This document shows positions 41,402-49,979 of a DNA stretch of 64,000 bases, piece by piece. The first letter of the stretch is position 1, and the number at the start of each line of letters is the position of its first letter. The notes below the pieces were generated by a model. That model was not told the DNA's origin and searched no databases. It saw only the letters and a program-made list of their open reading frames with translations. The position numbers and the translations under genes were made by a program. Source of the DNA: Streptomyces liangshanensis (lineage in GTDB: Bacteria; Actinomycetota; Actinomycetes; Streptomycetales; Streptomycetaceae); contig NZ_CP050177.1 of the NCBI RefSeq assembly GCF_011694815.1, positions 310,001 through 374,000 of the forward strand. The letters are read 5' to 3'.

Positions 41402-41659
41402 TCAGTCGCGCACGCCCGGGGTGACGCTCTCCGCGCCCTCGGGGAAGATCGGGACGGGCTTGATACGGCGCAGGTACGCCTCCGCCTTGATGATCGCCTC
41501 GCGTGCCGTGCGCTGGCCCATCAGCACGCACAACGTGTAGGCGACGTCCTCGAACCGGCCACGTGTGGTCGTGTCCAGCGGGTCGGCGAGGACCAGCCGT
41601 TCCCACGCCCGGTAACGGCTCAGCAGATCGGCGACCAGATGCCTGTCCGGCAGCAGCAT
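41402..41659 (-). CDS. DUF5133 family protein
   Basis: 85-residue Streptomyces protein of the DUF5133 family, function unknown. The family core is MLLPDRHLVADLLSRYRAWE then TTRGRFEDVAYTLCVLMGQR and TAREAIIKAEAYLRRI, which lacks transmembrane segments and looks all-helical. The ATG at 41659 has GGAAG 7 nt upstream, while the ATG at 41677 has none. Transcribed in the same direction as the XRE-cupin gene 42 bp downstream, which has its own promoter. Confidence 0.82.
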   Translation of the reverse strand: MLLPDRHLVADLLSRYRAWERLVLADPLDTTTRGRFEDVAYTLCVLMGQRTAREAIIKAEAYLRRIKPVPIFPEGAESVTPGVRD

Positions 41660-41837
41660 GTCGACCACTTCCAGCATCGGAGTCCGGTGGGTTCCACGGG
41701 GTGCGCGGGGCCGCTTCACGCACAGCGGTGCTCGCGCCCCCGGCTTCCATTCTCCACCCGCCGGCGCACATCCGCCCGGCGGCGGCGAAGGGGATCCGGC
41801 CGGGAATACGGTCCGCGCCCCGGCCGCTCGCACATGT

Positions 41838-42536
41838 ATGAGCACTCTTGGACTGATCGGCAGTGGACACATCGGCAGCACCCTCGCCCGGCTCGGCGTG
41901 GCGGCGGGTCTCGATGTGGTCCTGAGCAACTCGCGGGGTCCGGAAACCCTCAAGGATCTGGTGGCCGAGCTGGGACCGCACGCACGCGCCGCGACGGCGC
42001 GGGAGGCGGCGGAGGCGGGTGACTGGGTGGTGGTGACGGTCCCGTTGAAGCACTACGACCAGGTGCCGGTGACACCCCTGGCCGGGAAGGTCGTCATCGA
42101 CACCAACAACTACTACCCGCAGCGTGACGGGGCGATCGCGGAGCTGGACGAGGAGCGGACCACCACGAGCGAGCTGCTCCAGGGCCACTTGCCGCAGTCG
42201 TACGTGGTCAAGGCGTTCAACAACATCATGTACACGCACCTGGCGTCCCTCGCCCGGCCCGCGGGCGCGCCGGACCGGTCGGTCCTGCCGATCGCCGGTG
42301 ACAACGCCGACGCCAAGGCGACGGCGGCGCGTCTGATCGACCAGTTGGGGTACGACACCTTCGACACGGGTGTGCTCGCCGACAGCTGGCGCTTCCAGCG
42401 CGACACCCCGGCCTATGTCGTCCCGTACGCGAAGAACCCGCTGGGTCTCGGCGCCTCCGGGGACGACCCGGGCGCGCCCTTCGACGTGGCGGGCCTGAAG
42501 GTGGCGCTGGACGCGGCGAAGCGGCCCGGCAGCTGA
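41838..42536 (+). CDS. NADPH-dependent F420 reductase-like protein
   Basis: 232-residue Rossmann oxidoreductase of the F420:NADP reductase (Fno-like) / ketopantoate-like group. Dinucleotide motif LGLIGSGHIGSTLARLG at residues 4-20; DVVLSNSRGPETLKDLVAEL follows; VVVTVPLKHYDQVP, VVIDTNNYYPQRDG and YVVKAFNNIMYTHLASLARP complete the pattern. The last is typical of NADP-reducing F420 homologues. No ribosome site is obvious; the ATG at 41838 begins the fold. The stop codon lies in the first unit of a triple 26-bp repeat. Confidence 0.87.
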   Translation: MSTLGLIGSGHIGSTLARLGVAAGLDVVLSNSRGPETLKDLVAELGPHARAATAREAAEAGDWVVVTVPLKHYDQVPVTPLAGKVVIDTNNYYPQRDGAIAELDEERTTTSELLQGHLPQSYVVKAFNNIMYTHLASLARPAGAPDRSVLPIAGDNADAKATAARLIDQLGYDTFDTGVLADSWRFQRDTPAYVVPYAKNPLGLGASGDDPGAPFDVAGLKVALDAAKRPGS

Positions 42537-42602
42537 GCGGGAGTCCTCGGCCGGGCAGCTGAGGGGGCGTCCTCCGCCGGGCAGCTGAGCGGGCGTCCTC
42601 GG
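42525..42602. repeat. Three tandem 26-bp units at a gene end
   Basis: Units at 42525-42550, 42551-42576 and 42577-42602 share the core GGCAGCTGAG-GGG-GTCCTC and differ at only 1-3 positions. The first unit encodes the last residues and the TGA of the F420-reductase-like gene; the others lie in the gap before the convergent hydrolase. Confidence 0.8.
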
Positions 42603-42608
42603 ATCTCG

Positions 42609-43910
42609 TCAGATCTCGTTCCGGGTGAGGGCGAGCAGGCGGTCGAGGACTCGTGGGCCGCTGGTACGGACGCCGTCGTGCTCGTACTCGTCGGTGACCC
42701 AGGTGCGCAGGCCCCGGATCGCCCGCGCCGTGCGCAGCGAGTGTTCCGTGTCGACGTACATGTCGTCGTGGTAGACGGCGGCGGCGACCGGTACCTCGTT
42801 GGCGGCGAGGCGGTCGGTGTCGTACAGCGGCCGCCAGTCGGTGCCGGCGGCGAGCAGGTGGGCCGTCTCGCGCAGCGGGCGCAGCGCGGGGTCGCTCTCG
42901 AAGGTCCACGGGTGGACGCTCTCGCCGGTGAAGTACAGCGGTCCGTCGCCGGCCAGGGTGGTGGTGGCGTCGAAGCGCGCGAACTCGCCGCGGGTGCGTT
43001 CGGCGGCCCAGTCGGTGGGCTCGCCGCCCTGGGCGTAGATGGCCTCGTGGAGCAGCGCGTACAGCGGGTGCGCGGCGTACGAGAGGGCCGCGGCGGCGCC
43101 CTCCTGGAAGGCGTCGGAGAGCACCTGGCCGCCGGGCGCCCGGACGAAGGCGTTCTCCAGGAGGTAGTGGAGCTGGTGGCTGCCGTCCCCGCGGCCGAGC
43201 ACGGTGCCGAGGGACTGGAAGGCCTCGGGGGTCAGGGTGTACCCGGTGGGCAGGACGACGGGGCTGTGCTCGGCGAGGTGTTCGGCGATGCGCCGGGCGC
43301 GGCCGATGTCCTGCGGGTAGCGCGCGTAGTGGGCCTCGACCTTGCGTGCGATCCGGGGGTACGCGGCGCGGTAGACCTCGTCGGCCGTCGCGTCCAGGGA
43401 GGGCAGGCCGCCGGTGATGAGGACGGTGCGCAGGCCTTCGGGCGCGGCGGAGAGGTAGTGGGTGGCGCAGAATCCGCCGAAGCTCTGGCCGAGGACGGTC
43501 CAGGGCGCGTCGCCGGTGAGCCGGGGGCGGATGGCCTCGCAGTCCCGGACGATCGAGTCGGCCCTGAAGTGGGCGAGGTAGTCGGCCTGTTCCCGGGGGC
43601 CGCCGCGCAGGGGCAGGGTCTGGCGGTTGGCGGGGGTGGACAGGCCGGTGCCGCGCTGGTCGAGGAGGAGCACCCGGAATTCCTGGAGCGCCCGGCCGAG
43701 CCAGGCCTGCCGGCCGGTGAACCGGCGGGCGCCGAAGCCGGGGCCGCCTTCCAGGTACACGAGCCAGGGCAGGTTCTCGCCGGTCTTCGCGCCGGCGACC
43801 ACTTCGCGGGCGAAGAGCTCGATCCGCTCGCCCGACGGGTCGCCGTGGTCCAGCGGGACCGTGAAGCGGTGGTCGGTGAGGACAACTCCGGGCTGGGTGT
43901 AGCTGGTCAC
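42609..43910 (-). CDS. Proline iminopeptidase-like alpha/beta hydrolase
   Basis: 433-residue peptidase family S33 hydrolase. Oxyanion-hole motif YLEGGPGFGARRFTG, the strand-4 LLLDQRGTGLSTPANRQ, nucleophile elbow LGQSFGGFCATHY (catalytic Ser near 147) and catalytic His in TDEYEHDG near 410. The usual HGGPG is replaced by EGGPG. Length and spacing match the actinobacterial prolyl aminopeptidase-like group around 430 residues rather than the 310-residue bacterial enzyme. It has no signal peptide and should act in the cytosol on N-terminal Pro or similar substrates. Confidence 0.9.
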   Translation of the reverse strand: MTSYTQPGVVLTDHRFTVPLDHGDPSGERIELFAREVVAGAKTGENLPWLVYLEGGPGFGARRFTGRQAWLGRALQEFRVLLLDQRGTGLSTPANRQTLPLRGGPREQADYLAHFRADSIVRDCEAIRPRLTGDAPWTVLGQSFGGFCATHYLSAAPEGLRTVLITGGLPSLDATADEVYRAAYPRIARKVEAHYARYPQDIGRARRIAEHLAEHSPVVLPTGYTLTPEAFQSLGTVLGRGDGSHQLHYLLENAFVRAPGGQVLSDAFQEGAAAALSYAAHPLYALLHEAIYAQGGEPTDWAAERTRGEFARFDATTTLAGDGPLYFTGESVHPWTFESDPALRPLRETAHLLAAGTDWRPLYDTDRLAANEVPVAAAVYHDDMYVDTEHSLRTARAIRGLRTWVTDEYEHDGVRTSGPRVLDRLLALTRNEI

Positions 43911-44092
43911 GGACGCTCCTGTTTCTCGGTCGCCCCCGCCGGGGCGCGCACGCCGGGACAGTACCGGGCCCCGGGCCGTGCGCGTACGGCCGGCCGCCGT
44001 CGCGCGTCCCGGCGGACCGGGTGGCCGGTCTTCAACCGCTGCCCGGTTGGTCGTACGGTGTGATCACCGGTTTCCCGACCAAGGTGGTCCGT

Positions 44093-45064
44093 ATGTCCCT
44101 GTTCGACCTGCCGCTCGACGAGTTGCGCGACTATCGCAGCGCGTCCGCGGAGCCCGAGGACTTCGACGAGTTCTGGGCGAAGACCCTCACCGAGGCGCGC
44201 GGTCACACCCTCGACGCCCGTTTCGAACCCGTACCGACGGGGCTGACGACGCTCGACGTCTTCGATGTGACCTTCGCCGGTTTCGGCGGCCACCCGGTCA
44301 AGGGCTGGTTCGTGCTGCCTGCGGGGACGAGCGAGCCGCTGCCCGTCGTGGTGCAGTACCTCGGGTACGGCGGCGGCCGCGGCCTGCCGCACCTCCACCG
44401 GCTCTGGGCGTCGGCCGGTTTCGCGCACTTCGTGATGGACACCCGGGGCCAGGGCAGCGGCTGGAACGGCGGCGACACCCCCGACCCCGTGGGCAGCGCC
44501 TCCTCCTTCCCGGGCTTCCTCACCCGGGGGATCGAGGATCCCCACGACTTCTACTACCGGCGCGTCTTCACCGACGCCGTGCGGGCCGTGGAGGCGGCCC
44601 GCTCGCACCCGCTGGTGGACGCCTCGCGCACGGCGGTGGTGGGCAGCAGCCAGGGCGGCGGGATCTCGCTCGCGGTCGGCGGTCTGGTGCCGGACCTGGC
44701 GGCGGTGGCGCCGGACGTGCCGTTCCTCTGCGACTTCCCCCGGGCGACGACCTTCACCGACCGCGACCCGTACCGCGAGGTGGGCAACTACCTCAAGACG
44801 TACCGGGGCAGGACCGAACAGGTGGGCCGGACGCTCGCCTACTTCGACGGGGTCCACTTCGCGGCGCGCGGGCGCGCGCCGGCGCTGTTCTCGGTGGCGC
44901 TGGAGGACCGTACGTGCCCGCCGTCGACGGTCTTCGGTGCCTTCAACGTCTACGGGGGCGAGGACAGGACGATCGAGGTGTACGACTTCAACGACCACGA
45001 GGGCGGCGGCCCGTTCCAGGAGGCCGTCCAGCTGGACTGGCTGCCGCGGCGCCTGTCGGCCTGA
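44093..45064 (+). CDS. Acetylxylan esterase / cephalosporin-C deacetylase (CE7)
   Basis: 323-residue carbohydrate esterase of family CE7, an intracellular hexameric deacetylase of short sugar acetates. The CE7 signatures are RGQGSG (in MDTRGQGSGWNGGDTPDP), the nucleophile GSSQGGG and the His-Glu pair in FNDHEGGG; the catalytic Asp is in LEDRTCPPSTVFGAFN. The opening MSLFDLPLDELRDYRSASAE and the DFDEFWAKTL helix are typical. AAGGTGG 5 nt before the ATG fixes the start. No signal peptide. The stop lies inside an 8-bp repeat. Confidence 0.92.
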   Translation: MSLFDLPLDELRDYRSASAEPEDFDEFWAKTLTEARGHTLDARFEPVPTGLTTLDVFDVTFAGFGGHPVKGWFVLPAGTSEPLPVVVQYLGYGGGRGLPHLHRLWASAGFAHFVMDTRGQGSGWNGGDTPDPVGSASSFPGFLTRGIEDPHDFYYRRVFTDAVRAVEAARSHPLVDASRTAVVGSSQGGGISLAVGGLVPDLAAVAPDVPFLCDFPRATTFTDRDPYREVGNYLKTYRGRTEQVGRTLAYFDGVHFAARGRAPALFSVALEDRTCPPSTVFGAFNVYGGEDRTIEVYDFNDHEGGGPFQEAVQLDWLPRRLSA

Positions 45065-45083
45065 CGGTGTGAAGGTGTGACGG
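45062..45083. repeat. 8-bp tandem repeat at a stop codon
   Basis: TGACGGTG, TGAAGGTG and a partial TGACGG follow each other; the first TGA ends the CE7 esterase. Confidence 0.55.
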
Positions 45084-45129
45084 CCGCCGGTCCCGCCGCG
45101 TGTGCGAGGGGGGCTCATAAGGTGGGCGG

Positions 45130-46008
45130 GTGACTTCGAGCGCGGCCTCCCTCGTCCCGGTCAACCTGACCCTCGGCATCCTGCTCGCCGTCCTGCTCCT
45201 GGTGGCGGCGGGAGTCGCGGCCGTCACCCACCTCACCGCCGACGCGGGCCGGAGCCGGTCCCGGGAGATCCTGGTCGCCGGGGTGCGGGCGGCGGTCCAG
45301 CTCACCGCGGTCTCGTTCGTGATCGTCTGGGTGGTGAAGTCGGTCCCGGCGCTGGTGGCGTTCCTGGTCCTGATGTTCGCCGTGGCCGTACGGACGGCGG
45401 GCCGGCGCATCACCCCGAATCACACGTGGTGGCTGACCGCCGCGCCCCTCGCCGCCGGGGTGGTGCCGGTGGTCGCGGCTCTCCTGCTGACCGGGCTCGT
45501 GCCGCTCAAGGGCATCGCGCTGATCCCGATCACGGGGATCCTCATCGGGGGCGCGCTCACCGTGACCGTGCTGGCGGGGCGCCGGTCGCTGGACGAGCTG
45601 GCCCTGCGCCACGGCGAGGTGGAGGCCGCGATGGCGCTGGGGCTCACGGACCGGGACGCGCGGCTGGAGGTGGTCCGGCCGGCCGCGTCGGACGCCCTGC
45701 TGCCGGGCCTCGACCAGACCCGTACGGTCGGGCTCGTGACGCTCCCCGGCGCGTTCGTCGGGGTGCTCCTGGGCGGCGCGAGCCCGCTGGTCGCCGGGGC
45801 GGTGCAGTTGTTCGTCCTGATCGCCCTGATGGCCGTGCAGTCGGTCGCGGTCGCGGTGACGATCGAGCTGGTCGCCCGTCACCACCTGCACCGTCCGGAG
45901 CGCGGGGCCGGGGACGGGCCGTCGGCGGGGACGCGCGGGCCGGCGGGGCGCCGGCCGCGCGCCGCCGGGATCAGGCGCAGGCGCTCCCGTGGTCCCGGTG
46001 CCTCCTGA
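45130..46008 (+). CDS. UPF0014 (FetB-like) ABC transporter permease
   Basis: 292-residue integral membrane protein with about seven helices, belonging to the UPF0014 family, whose E. coli member FetB works with ATPase FetA in iron export and resistance. Characteristic stretches: REILVAGVRAAVQLTAVSFV, ALVAFLVLMFAVAVRTAGRR, IPITGILIGGALTVTVLAGR, LDELALRHGEVEAAMALG and RPAASDALLPGLDQTRTVG. The C-terminal 40 residues are Arg/Gly-rich, cytoplasmic and unusual. GTG at 45130 follows AAGGTGGG. No FetA-type ATPase gene is nearby. The tail overlaps the GNAT gene convergently by 38 nt. Confidence 0.9.
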   Translation: MTSSAASLVPVNLTLGILLAVLLLVAAGVAAVTHLTADAGRSRSREILVAGVRAAVQLTAVSFVIVWVVKSVPALVAFLVLMFAVAVRTAGRRITPNHTWWLTAAPLAAGVVPVVAALLLTGLVPLKGIALIPITGILIGGALTVTVLAGRRSLDELALRHGEVEAAMALGLTDRDARLEVVRPAASDALLPGLDQTRTVGLVTLPGAFVGVLLGGASPLVAGAVQLFVLIALMAVQSVAVAVTIELVARHHLHRPERGAGDGPSAGTRGPAGRRPRAAGIRRRRSRGPGAS

Positions 46009-46669
46009 GGTCCTTCCGCAGGGTCAGGACGTCGCACGGGGTCGCGAGACGCCCCTCCGTGCACGGCCCGGACCCGCCGGGCGGGTCCACCGGGACCTCG
46101 CGGTAGCCGATCTCGCGGTAGCCCCTCCGGGTGTACCACTCGAAGAGGAAGTCCTTCGACGGGTGGGACCAGGTCCGGGGGACGAGCAGCTCGACCTCCA
46201 TCACGGCGAGGCCGGTCCGCCGGGCCTCCGCCTCGGCGAAGGTGACCAGATCGCGCCCCACCCCGACCCCCCGGTGGCCCGTGGAGGCGGCGAGCAGACC
46301 GAATTCGCCGGTCCTTCCGGAGATCCGCCGCACCCGGACGCAGCCGACGACGCGGCCGTCCATCCGGGCGACCGCGATCTCACCGGCCGCGATCATTCCT
46401 GATACCTCCCGGGTGGTGGTCCGCGCGGTGTTCTCCGCCCACAAGCCGATTTCCGCCGCCGCGTGGACGTCGTTGATCAATGCGGTCAGATCGGCGACCA
46501 GACGGCGGTTGCCGCCCGCCTCGGCGGGCAACAGATCCGTTTCGATCTCCGGGGCGCACCTCTCGAATCCGCCCAGGAAGTGAATCGCGAGCAGCGGATC
46601 ACTGATCGCGGAATTCTTCTCGCGGGCGGTGGCGGTCCGTTTCGCACCGGGGCGTGGATACGCAGTCAC
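45971..46669 (-). CDS. GNAT family N-acetyltransferase
   Basis: 232 residues. The acetyl-CoA fold is at about residues 85-200: SGMIAAGEIAVARMDGRVVG, RTGEFGLLAASTGHRGVGVG (motif A with the pyrophosphate loop RGVGVGRDLV), EAEARRTGLAVMEVELLVPR and the final YTRRGYREIGYREV. The N-terminal 60 residues are not recognisable. The GTG at 46669 is chosen because CACACT ends 6 nt before it, like other leaderless genes here; there is no Shine-Dalgarno, so the start is tentative. Its end overlaps the UPF0014 permease. Acceptor unknown. Confidence 0.78.
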   Translation of the reverse strand: MTAYPRPGAKRTATAREKNSAISDPLLAIHFLGGFERCAPEIETDLLPAEAGGNRRLVADLTALINDVHAAAEIGLWAENTARTTTREVSGMIAAGEIAVARMDGRVVGCVRVRRISGRTGEFGLLAASTGHRGVGVGRDLVTFAEAEARRTGLAVMEVELLVPRTWSHPSKDFLFEWYTRRGYREIGYREVPVDPPGGSGPCTEGRLATPCDVLTLRKDLRRHRDHGSACA

Positions 46670-46853
46670 CTGGGAAGTGTGCGCCGACGGCAGTGCCGGT
46701 GTGGTGCCGAATGTCTGCCGATCCGGTGTCCGCGGCCGTTCGCGGCGGAAAAGGCCGTGCGCGAGGTCGTGACGGTCCGCGATGTGGAGCGCATACTCAA
46801 CTGCTGGGACCGTACACCCCATGCCACCCGCGGCCGTGCGACGGAAGGGTGCG

Positions 46854-47084
46854 ATGTCATCGCAGGACGAGTTGGCAGCTGTCAGGAAACGTCTGGACGA
46901 CCTCATTCGTACGGTGGAACGGTTGGAGCGCGGTCTCGCCGAACTGCGCGACCAACGCTCCCCGTCCCCCGCGCCGAGCCGCGTGCCCGACCTCATCCCG
47001 ATCCCCGACACTCCGTACGACAGCGCCCTCTGGACGGACTCGGACGACGAGGGGCTGGGCGCGAGCCACCGCCGGGCCCCCTGA
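46854..47084 (+). CDS. Small coiled-coil protein, 76 residues
   Basis: Begins MSSQDELAAVRKRLDDLIRT followed by VERLERGLAELRDQR, a regular heptad coiled coil of about 32 residues, then a flexible Pro/Asp-rich tail (PDLIPIPDTPYDSALWTDSD). GGAAGG at a 6-nt spacing supports the ATG. It lies 104 nt upstream of the succinate dehydrogenase operon on the same strand; a shared transcript or a structural partner role is possible but not shown. No family name known to me. Confidence 0.7.
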   Translation: MSSQDELAAVRKRLDDLIRTVERLERGLAELRDQRSPSPAPSRVPDLIPIPDTPYDSALWTDSDDEGLGASHRRAP

Positions 47085-47131
47085 CCAGGCCTGCCTCCTG
47101 ATCAGGTCTGCCCTCTGATCAGGCCTGAACG
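47081..47131. repeat. Three tandem 17-bp units at a gene end
   Basis: Units start at 47081, 47098 and 47115, each reading CTGANCAGG followed by CTG or TCTG; the first contains the stop codon of the coiled-coil gene (47082-47084). Units two and three contain the palindrome TGATCA. Confidence 0.75.
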
Positions 47132-47188
47132 ACCCGGCGTTTCCCTCCCCCTCGCTGTCGGCGGCGTCCTTCTCCCGAGGAGATCCTG

Positions 47189-48010
47189 TTGGCCACCGGT
47201 ACGGAACCTCCCTCACTCGGCACGGGCGTGCGCGGCGCGGGACGTGCCGCCATCGCCGCCCGGCACCTGCGGACCGACCGCTGGTGGCTCGCGCCCGCCG
47301 CGACCGCGGCCGGCCTGTTCCTCTTCGTCGTGTACTCGACCTGGCGGGCCTTCGCCGACTCCCATTACTACGCGGCTCCTTACGTCTCGCCGTTCTACTC
47401 GCCGTGCCTCGCGGACAACTGCCTGACGATGCGCCAGGGCCCCAACTGGGAGCTTTTCGGCACCTGGTGGGGAATCTCCCCGGCGCTGCTGATCCTGGTC
47501 TTCCCGCTCGGCTTCCGGATGACCTGCTACTACTACCGCAAGGCGTACTACCGGAGTTTCTGGGCCTCTCCCCCGGCCTGCGCGGTCGCCGAGCCGCACG
47601 CGGCGTACAGCGGGGAGACGCGCTTTCCGCTGATCCTCCAGAACCTCCACCGGTACTTCTTCTACGCCGCCCTGCTGGTCGCCGGGATTCTCACGTACGA
47701 CGCGGTGCTCTCCTTCCGGGACGAGGATTACGCCTGGGGCCACATGGGGCTCGGAAGTGTGATCTTCGTGGTGAACGTGGCACTGATCTGGGCGTACACG
47801 TTGTCCTGCCATTCGTGCCGCCATGTCGTCGGCGGACGGCTGCGGCATTTCTCGAAGCATCCGGTGCGCTATCGGCTGTGGGGCTGGGCCGGACGGCTGA
47901 ATCACCGTCATATGCAGCTCGCCTGGGCGTCGTTGATCAGTGTCGCCGCGGCCGACTTCTACGTCTATCTGCTCGCCTCCGGAGCCTTCGCCGATCCGCG
48001 CTTCTTCTAG
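47189..48010 (+). CDS. sdhC: Succinate dehydrogenase membrane anchor (Sdh1 type)
   Basis: 273-residue membrane subunit that anchors the complex and carries haem and quinone sites. About five helices: APAATAAGLFLFVVYSTWRA, GISPALLILVFPLGFRMTCY, YFFYAALLVAGILTYDAVLS, SVIFVVNVALIWAYTLSCHS and QLAWASLISVAAADFYVYLL. Conserved His residues (in QNLHRYFFY, CHSCRHVV and LNHRHM) are candidate haem ligands. Size and order match the mycobacterial Rv0249c-Rv0247c (Sdh1) genes rather than the sdhCDAB layout. The TTG at 47189 has GAGGAG 5 nt before it. First gene of the operon. Confidence 0.88.
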   Translation: MATGTEPPSLGTGVRGAGRAAIAARHLRTDRWWLAPAATAAGLFLFVVYSTWRAFADSHYYAAPYVSPFYSPCLADNCLTMRQGPNWELFGTWWGISPALLILVFPLGFRMTCYYYRKAYYRSFWASPPACAVAEPHAAYSGETRFPLILQNLHRYFFYAALLVAGILTYDAVLSFRDEDYAWGHMGLGSVIFVVNVALIWAYTLSCHSCRHVVGGRLRHFSKHPVRYRLWGWAGRLNHRHMQLAWASLISVAAADFYVYLLASGAFADPRFF

Positions 48011-48038
48011 GTATCAAGGACAGGGAGAGCTTTCACCC

Positions 48039-49979
48039 ATGACGCAACTCGAACGCCGTCAGTGGGACGTCGTCGTGGTCGGCGCGGGCGGCGCGGGGCT
48101 GCGGGCCGCCGTCGAGGCGCGCGAGCGGGGCGCCAGGACCGCCGTCATCTGCAAGTCGCTGTTCGGCAAGGCCCATACGGTGATGGCCGAGGGCGGGATC
48201 GCCGCCTCCCTCGGCAACGTGAACTCCGGCGACAACTGGCAGGTGCACTTCCGCGACACGCTGCGCGGCGGCAAGTTCCTCAACCAGTGGCGCATGGCCG
48301 AGCTGCACGCCCGGGAAGCACCGGACCGGGTCTGGGAGTTGGAGACCTGGGGCGCGCTGTTCGACCGTACGCCCGACGGCAGGATCTCCCAGCGCAACTT
48401 CGGCGGGCACGAGTACCCCCGCCTCGCGCACGTCGGCGACCGGACCGGGCTGGAGCTGATCCGTACCCTCCAGCAGAAGATCGTCTCCCTCCAGCAGGAG
48501 GACTTCCGGGAGACCGGCGACCACGAGTCGCGGCTGAAGGTCTATCAGGAGTGCACGGTCACCCGGGTCCTCAAGGACGGCGAACGGGTGGCGGGCACCT
48601 TCTGCTACGACCGGGAGACCGGGCGCTTCTTCGTGCTGGAGGCGCCCGCCGTGGTGCTCGCGACGGGCGGCATCGGGAAGTCGTTCAAGGTGACCTCGAA
48701 CTCCTGGGAGTACACCGGCGACGGCCACGCCCTGGCGCTGCTGGCGGGGGCGCCGCTGCTGAACATGGAGTTCGTGCAGTTCCATCCGACCGGGATGATC
48801 TGGCCGCCGTCGGTCAAGGGGCTGCTCGTCACCGAGTCGGTGCGCGGGGACGGCGGGGTGCTGCGCAACTCCGAGGGCAAGCGCTTCATGTTCGACTACA
48901 TCCCCGACGTCTTCAAGGAGAAGTACGCCGACTCCGAGGAGGAGGGCGACCGTTGGTACCACGATCCGGACCACAACCTGCGGCCGCCCGAGCTGCTGCC
49001 CCGTGACGAGGTGGCCCGGGCCATCAACGCGGAGGTGAAGGCGGGGCGCGGCTCACCGCACGGCGGGGTGTTCCTCGACGTGTCGACCCGGATGCCCGCG
49101 GAGGCGATCAAGCGCCGGCTGCCGTCGATGTACCACCAGTTCAAGGAGCTGGCGGACGTGGACATCACGGCGGAGGCGATGGAGGTCGGCCCCACCTGCC
49201 ACTACGTGATGGGCGGGATCGCGGTCGACTCGGAGACCGCCGCCGCACCGGGGGTGACCGGGCTGTACGCCGCGGGTGAGGTCGCGGGCGGGATGCACGG
49301 CTCCAACCGGCTCGGCGGCAACTCCCTGTCCGACCTGCTGGTCTTCGGCCGCCGGGCGGGACTGCACGCGGCGGCGTACGTCGCGGGGCTCGACGCGCGG
49401 CCGGCCGTGGACGAGGCGCAGATCGACGCGGCGGCGGCCGAGGCGCTGCGCCCGTTCAGCGCCGAGGACGCGGGGACGGGGGCGCCGCCGGAGAACCCGT
49501 ACACGCTCCATCAGGAGCTCCAGCAGGCGATGAACGACCTGGTGGGCATCATCCGGCGGCAGGACGAGATGGAGGAGGCGCTGGAGAAGCTGGCCGGCCT
49601 GCGGGTACGGGCCCGGCGGGCCGGGGTCGAGGGGCACCGGCAGTTCAACCCCGGCTGGCACCTCGCGCTCGACCTGCGCAACATGCTGCTGGTCAGCGAG
49701 TGTGTCGCGCGCGCCGCCCTGGAGCGCACCGAGAGCCGGGGCGGGCACACCCGGGACGACTGGCCGGGGATGGATCCCGCCTGGCGCCGGGTCAACCTGC
49801 ACTGCCGCCTGGCCGGCCCGCCGGGCGCTCCAGGACCGGAGGCCGGAGCCGCCGGCCACCCGGCGGGAAGGATCACGCTGTCGCGGCACACGACCGAGCC
49901 CATCCGTCCGGACCTGCTCGCCCTGTTCGACAAGGAAGAGCTGGTCAAGTACCTGGCCGAAGAGGAGCTGCACGAGTGA
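48039..49979 (+). CDS. sdhA: Succinate dehydrogenase flavoprotein subunit (Sdh1 type)
   Basis: 646 residues, the same length as mycobacterial Sdh1 flavoprotein. FAD motif VVVGAGGAGLRAAVEA at about 12-27; GKAHTVMAEGGIAASLG carries the His that binds FAD covalently (His in KAHTVMAEGG); LATGGIGKSF; the active-site FVQFHPTG and Arg in VTESVRGDGGVLRN; and SNRLGGNSLSDLLVFGRRAG near 445. Oxidises succinate to fumarate in the TCA cycle and respiration. ATG at 48039 has GGGAGAG upstream. Its stop overlaps the next start (GTGA). Confidence 0.93.
   Translation: MTQLERRQWDVVVVGAGGAGLRAAVEARERGARTAVICKSLFGKAHTVMAEGGIAASLGNVNSGDNWQVHFRDTLRGGKFLNQWRMAELHAREAPDRVWELETWGALFDRTPDGRISQRNFGGHEYPRLAHVGDRTGLELIRTLQQKIVSLQQEDFRETGDHESRLKVYQECTVTRVLKDGERVAGTFCYDRETGRFFVLEAPAVVLATGGIGKSFKVTSNSWEYTGDGHALALLAGAPLLNMEFVQFHPTGMIWPPSVKGLLVTESVRGDGGVLRNSEGKRFMFDYIPDVFKEKYADSEEEGDRWYHDPDHNLRPPELLPRDEVARAINAEVKAGRGSPHGGVFLDVSTRMPAEAIKRRLPSMYHQFKELADVDITAEAMEVGPTCHYVMGGIAVDSETAAAPGVTGLYAAGEVAGGMHGSNRLGGNSLSDLLVFGRRAGLHAAAYVAGLDARPAVDEAQIDAAAAEALRPFSAEDAGTGAPPENPYTLHQELQQAMNDLVGIIRRQDEMEEALEKLAGLRVRARRAGVEGHRQFNPGWHLALDLRNMLLVSECVARAALERTESRGGHTRDDWPGMDPAWRRVNLHCRLAGPPGAPGPEAGAAGHPAGRITLSRHTTEPIRPDLLALFDKEELVKYLAEEELHE

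Noticed and set aside
42525..42602. CRISPR-like array
   Set aside because: Units are directly adjacent with no spacers and no cas genes are present.
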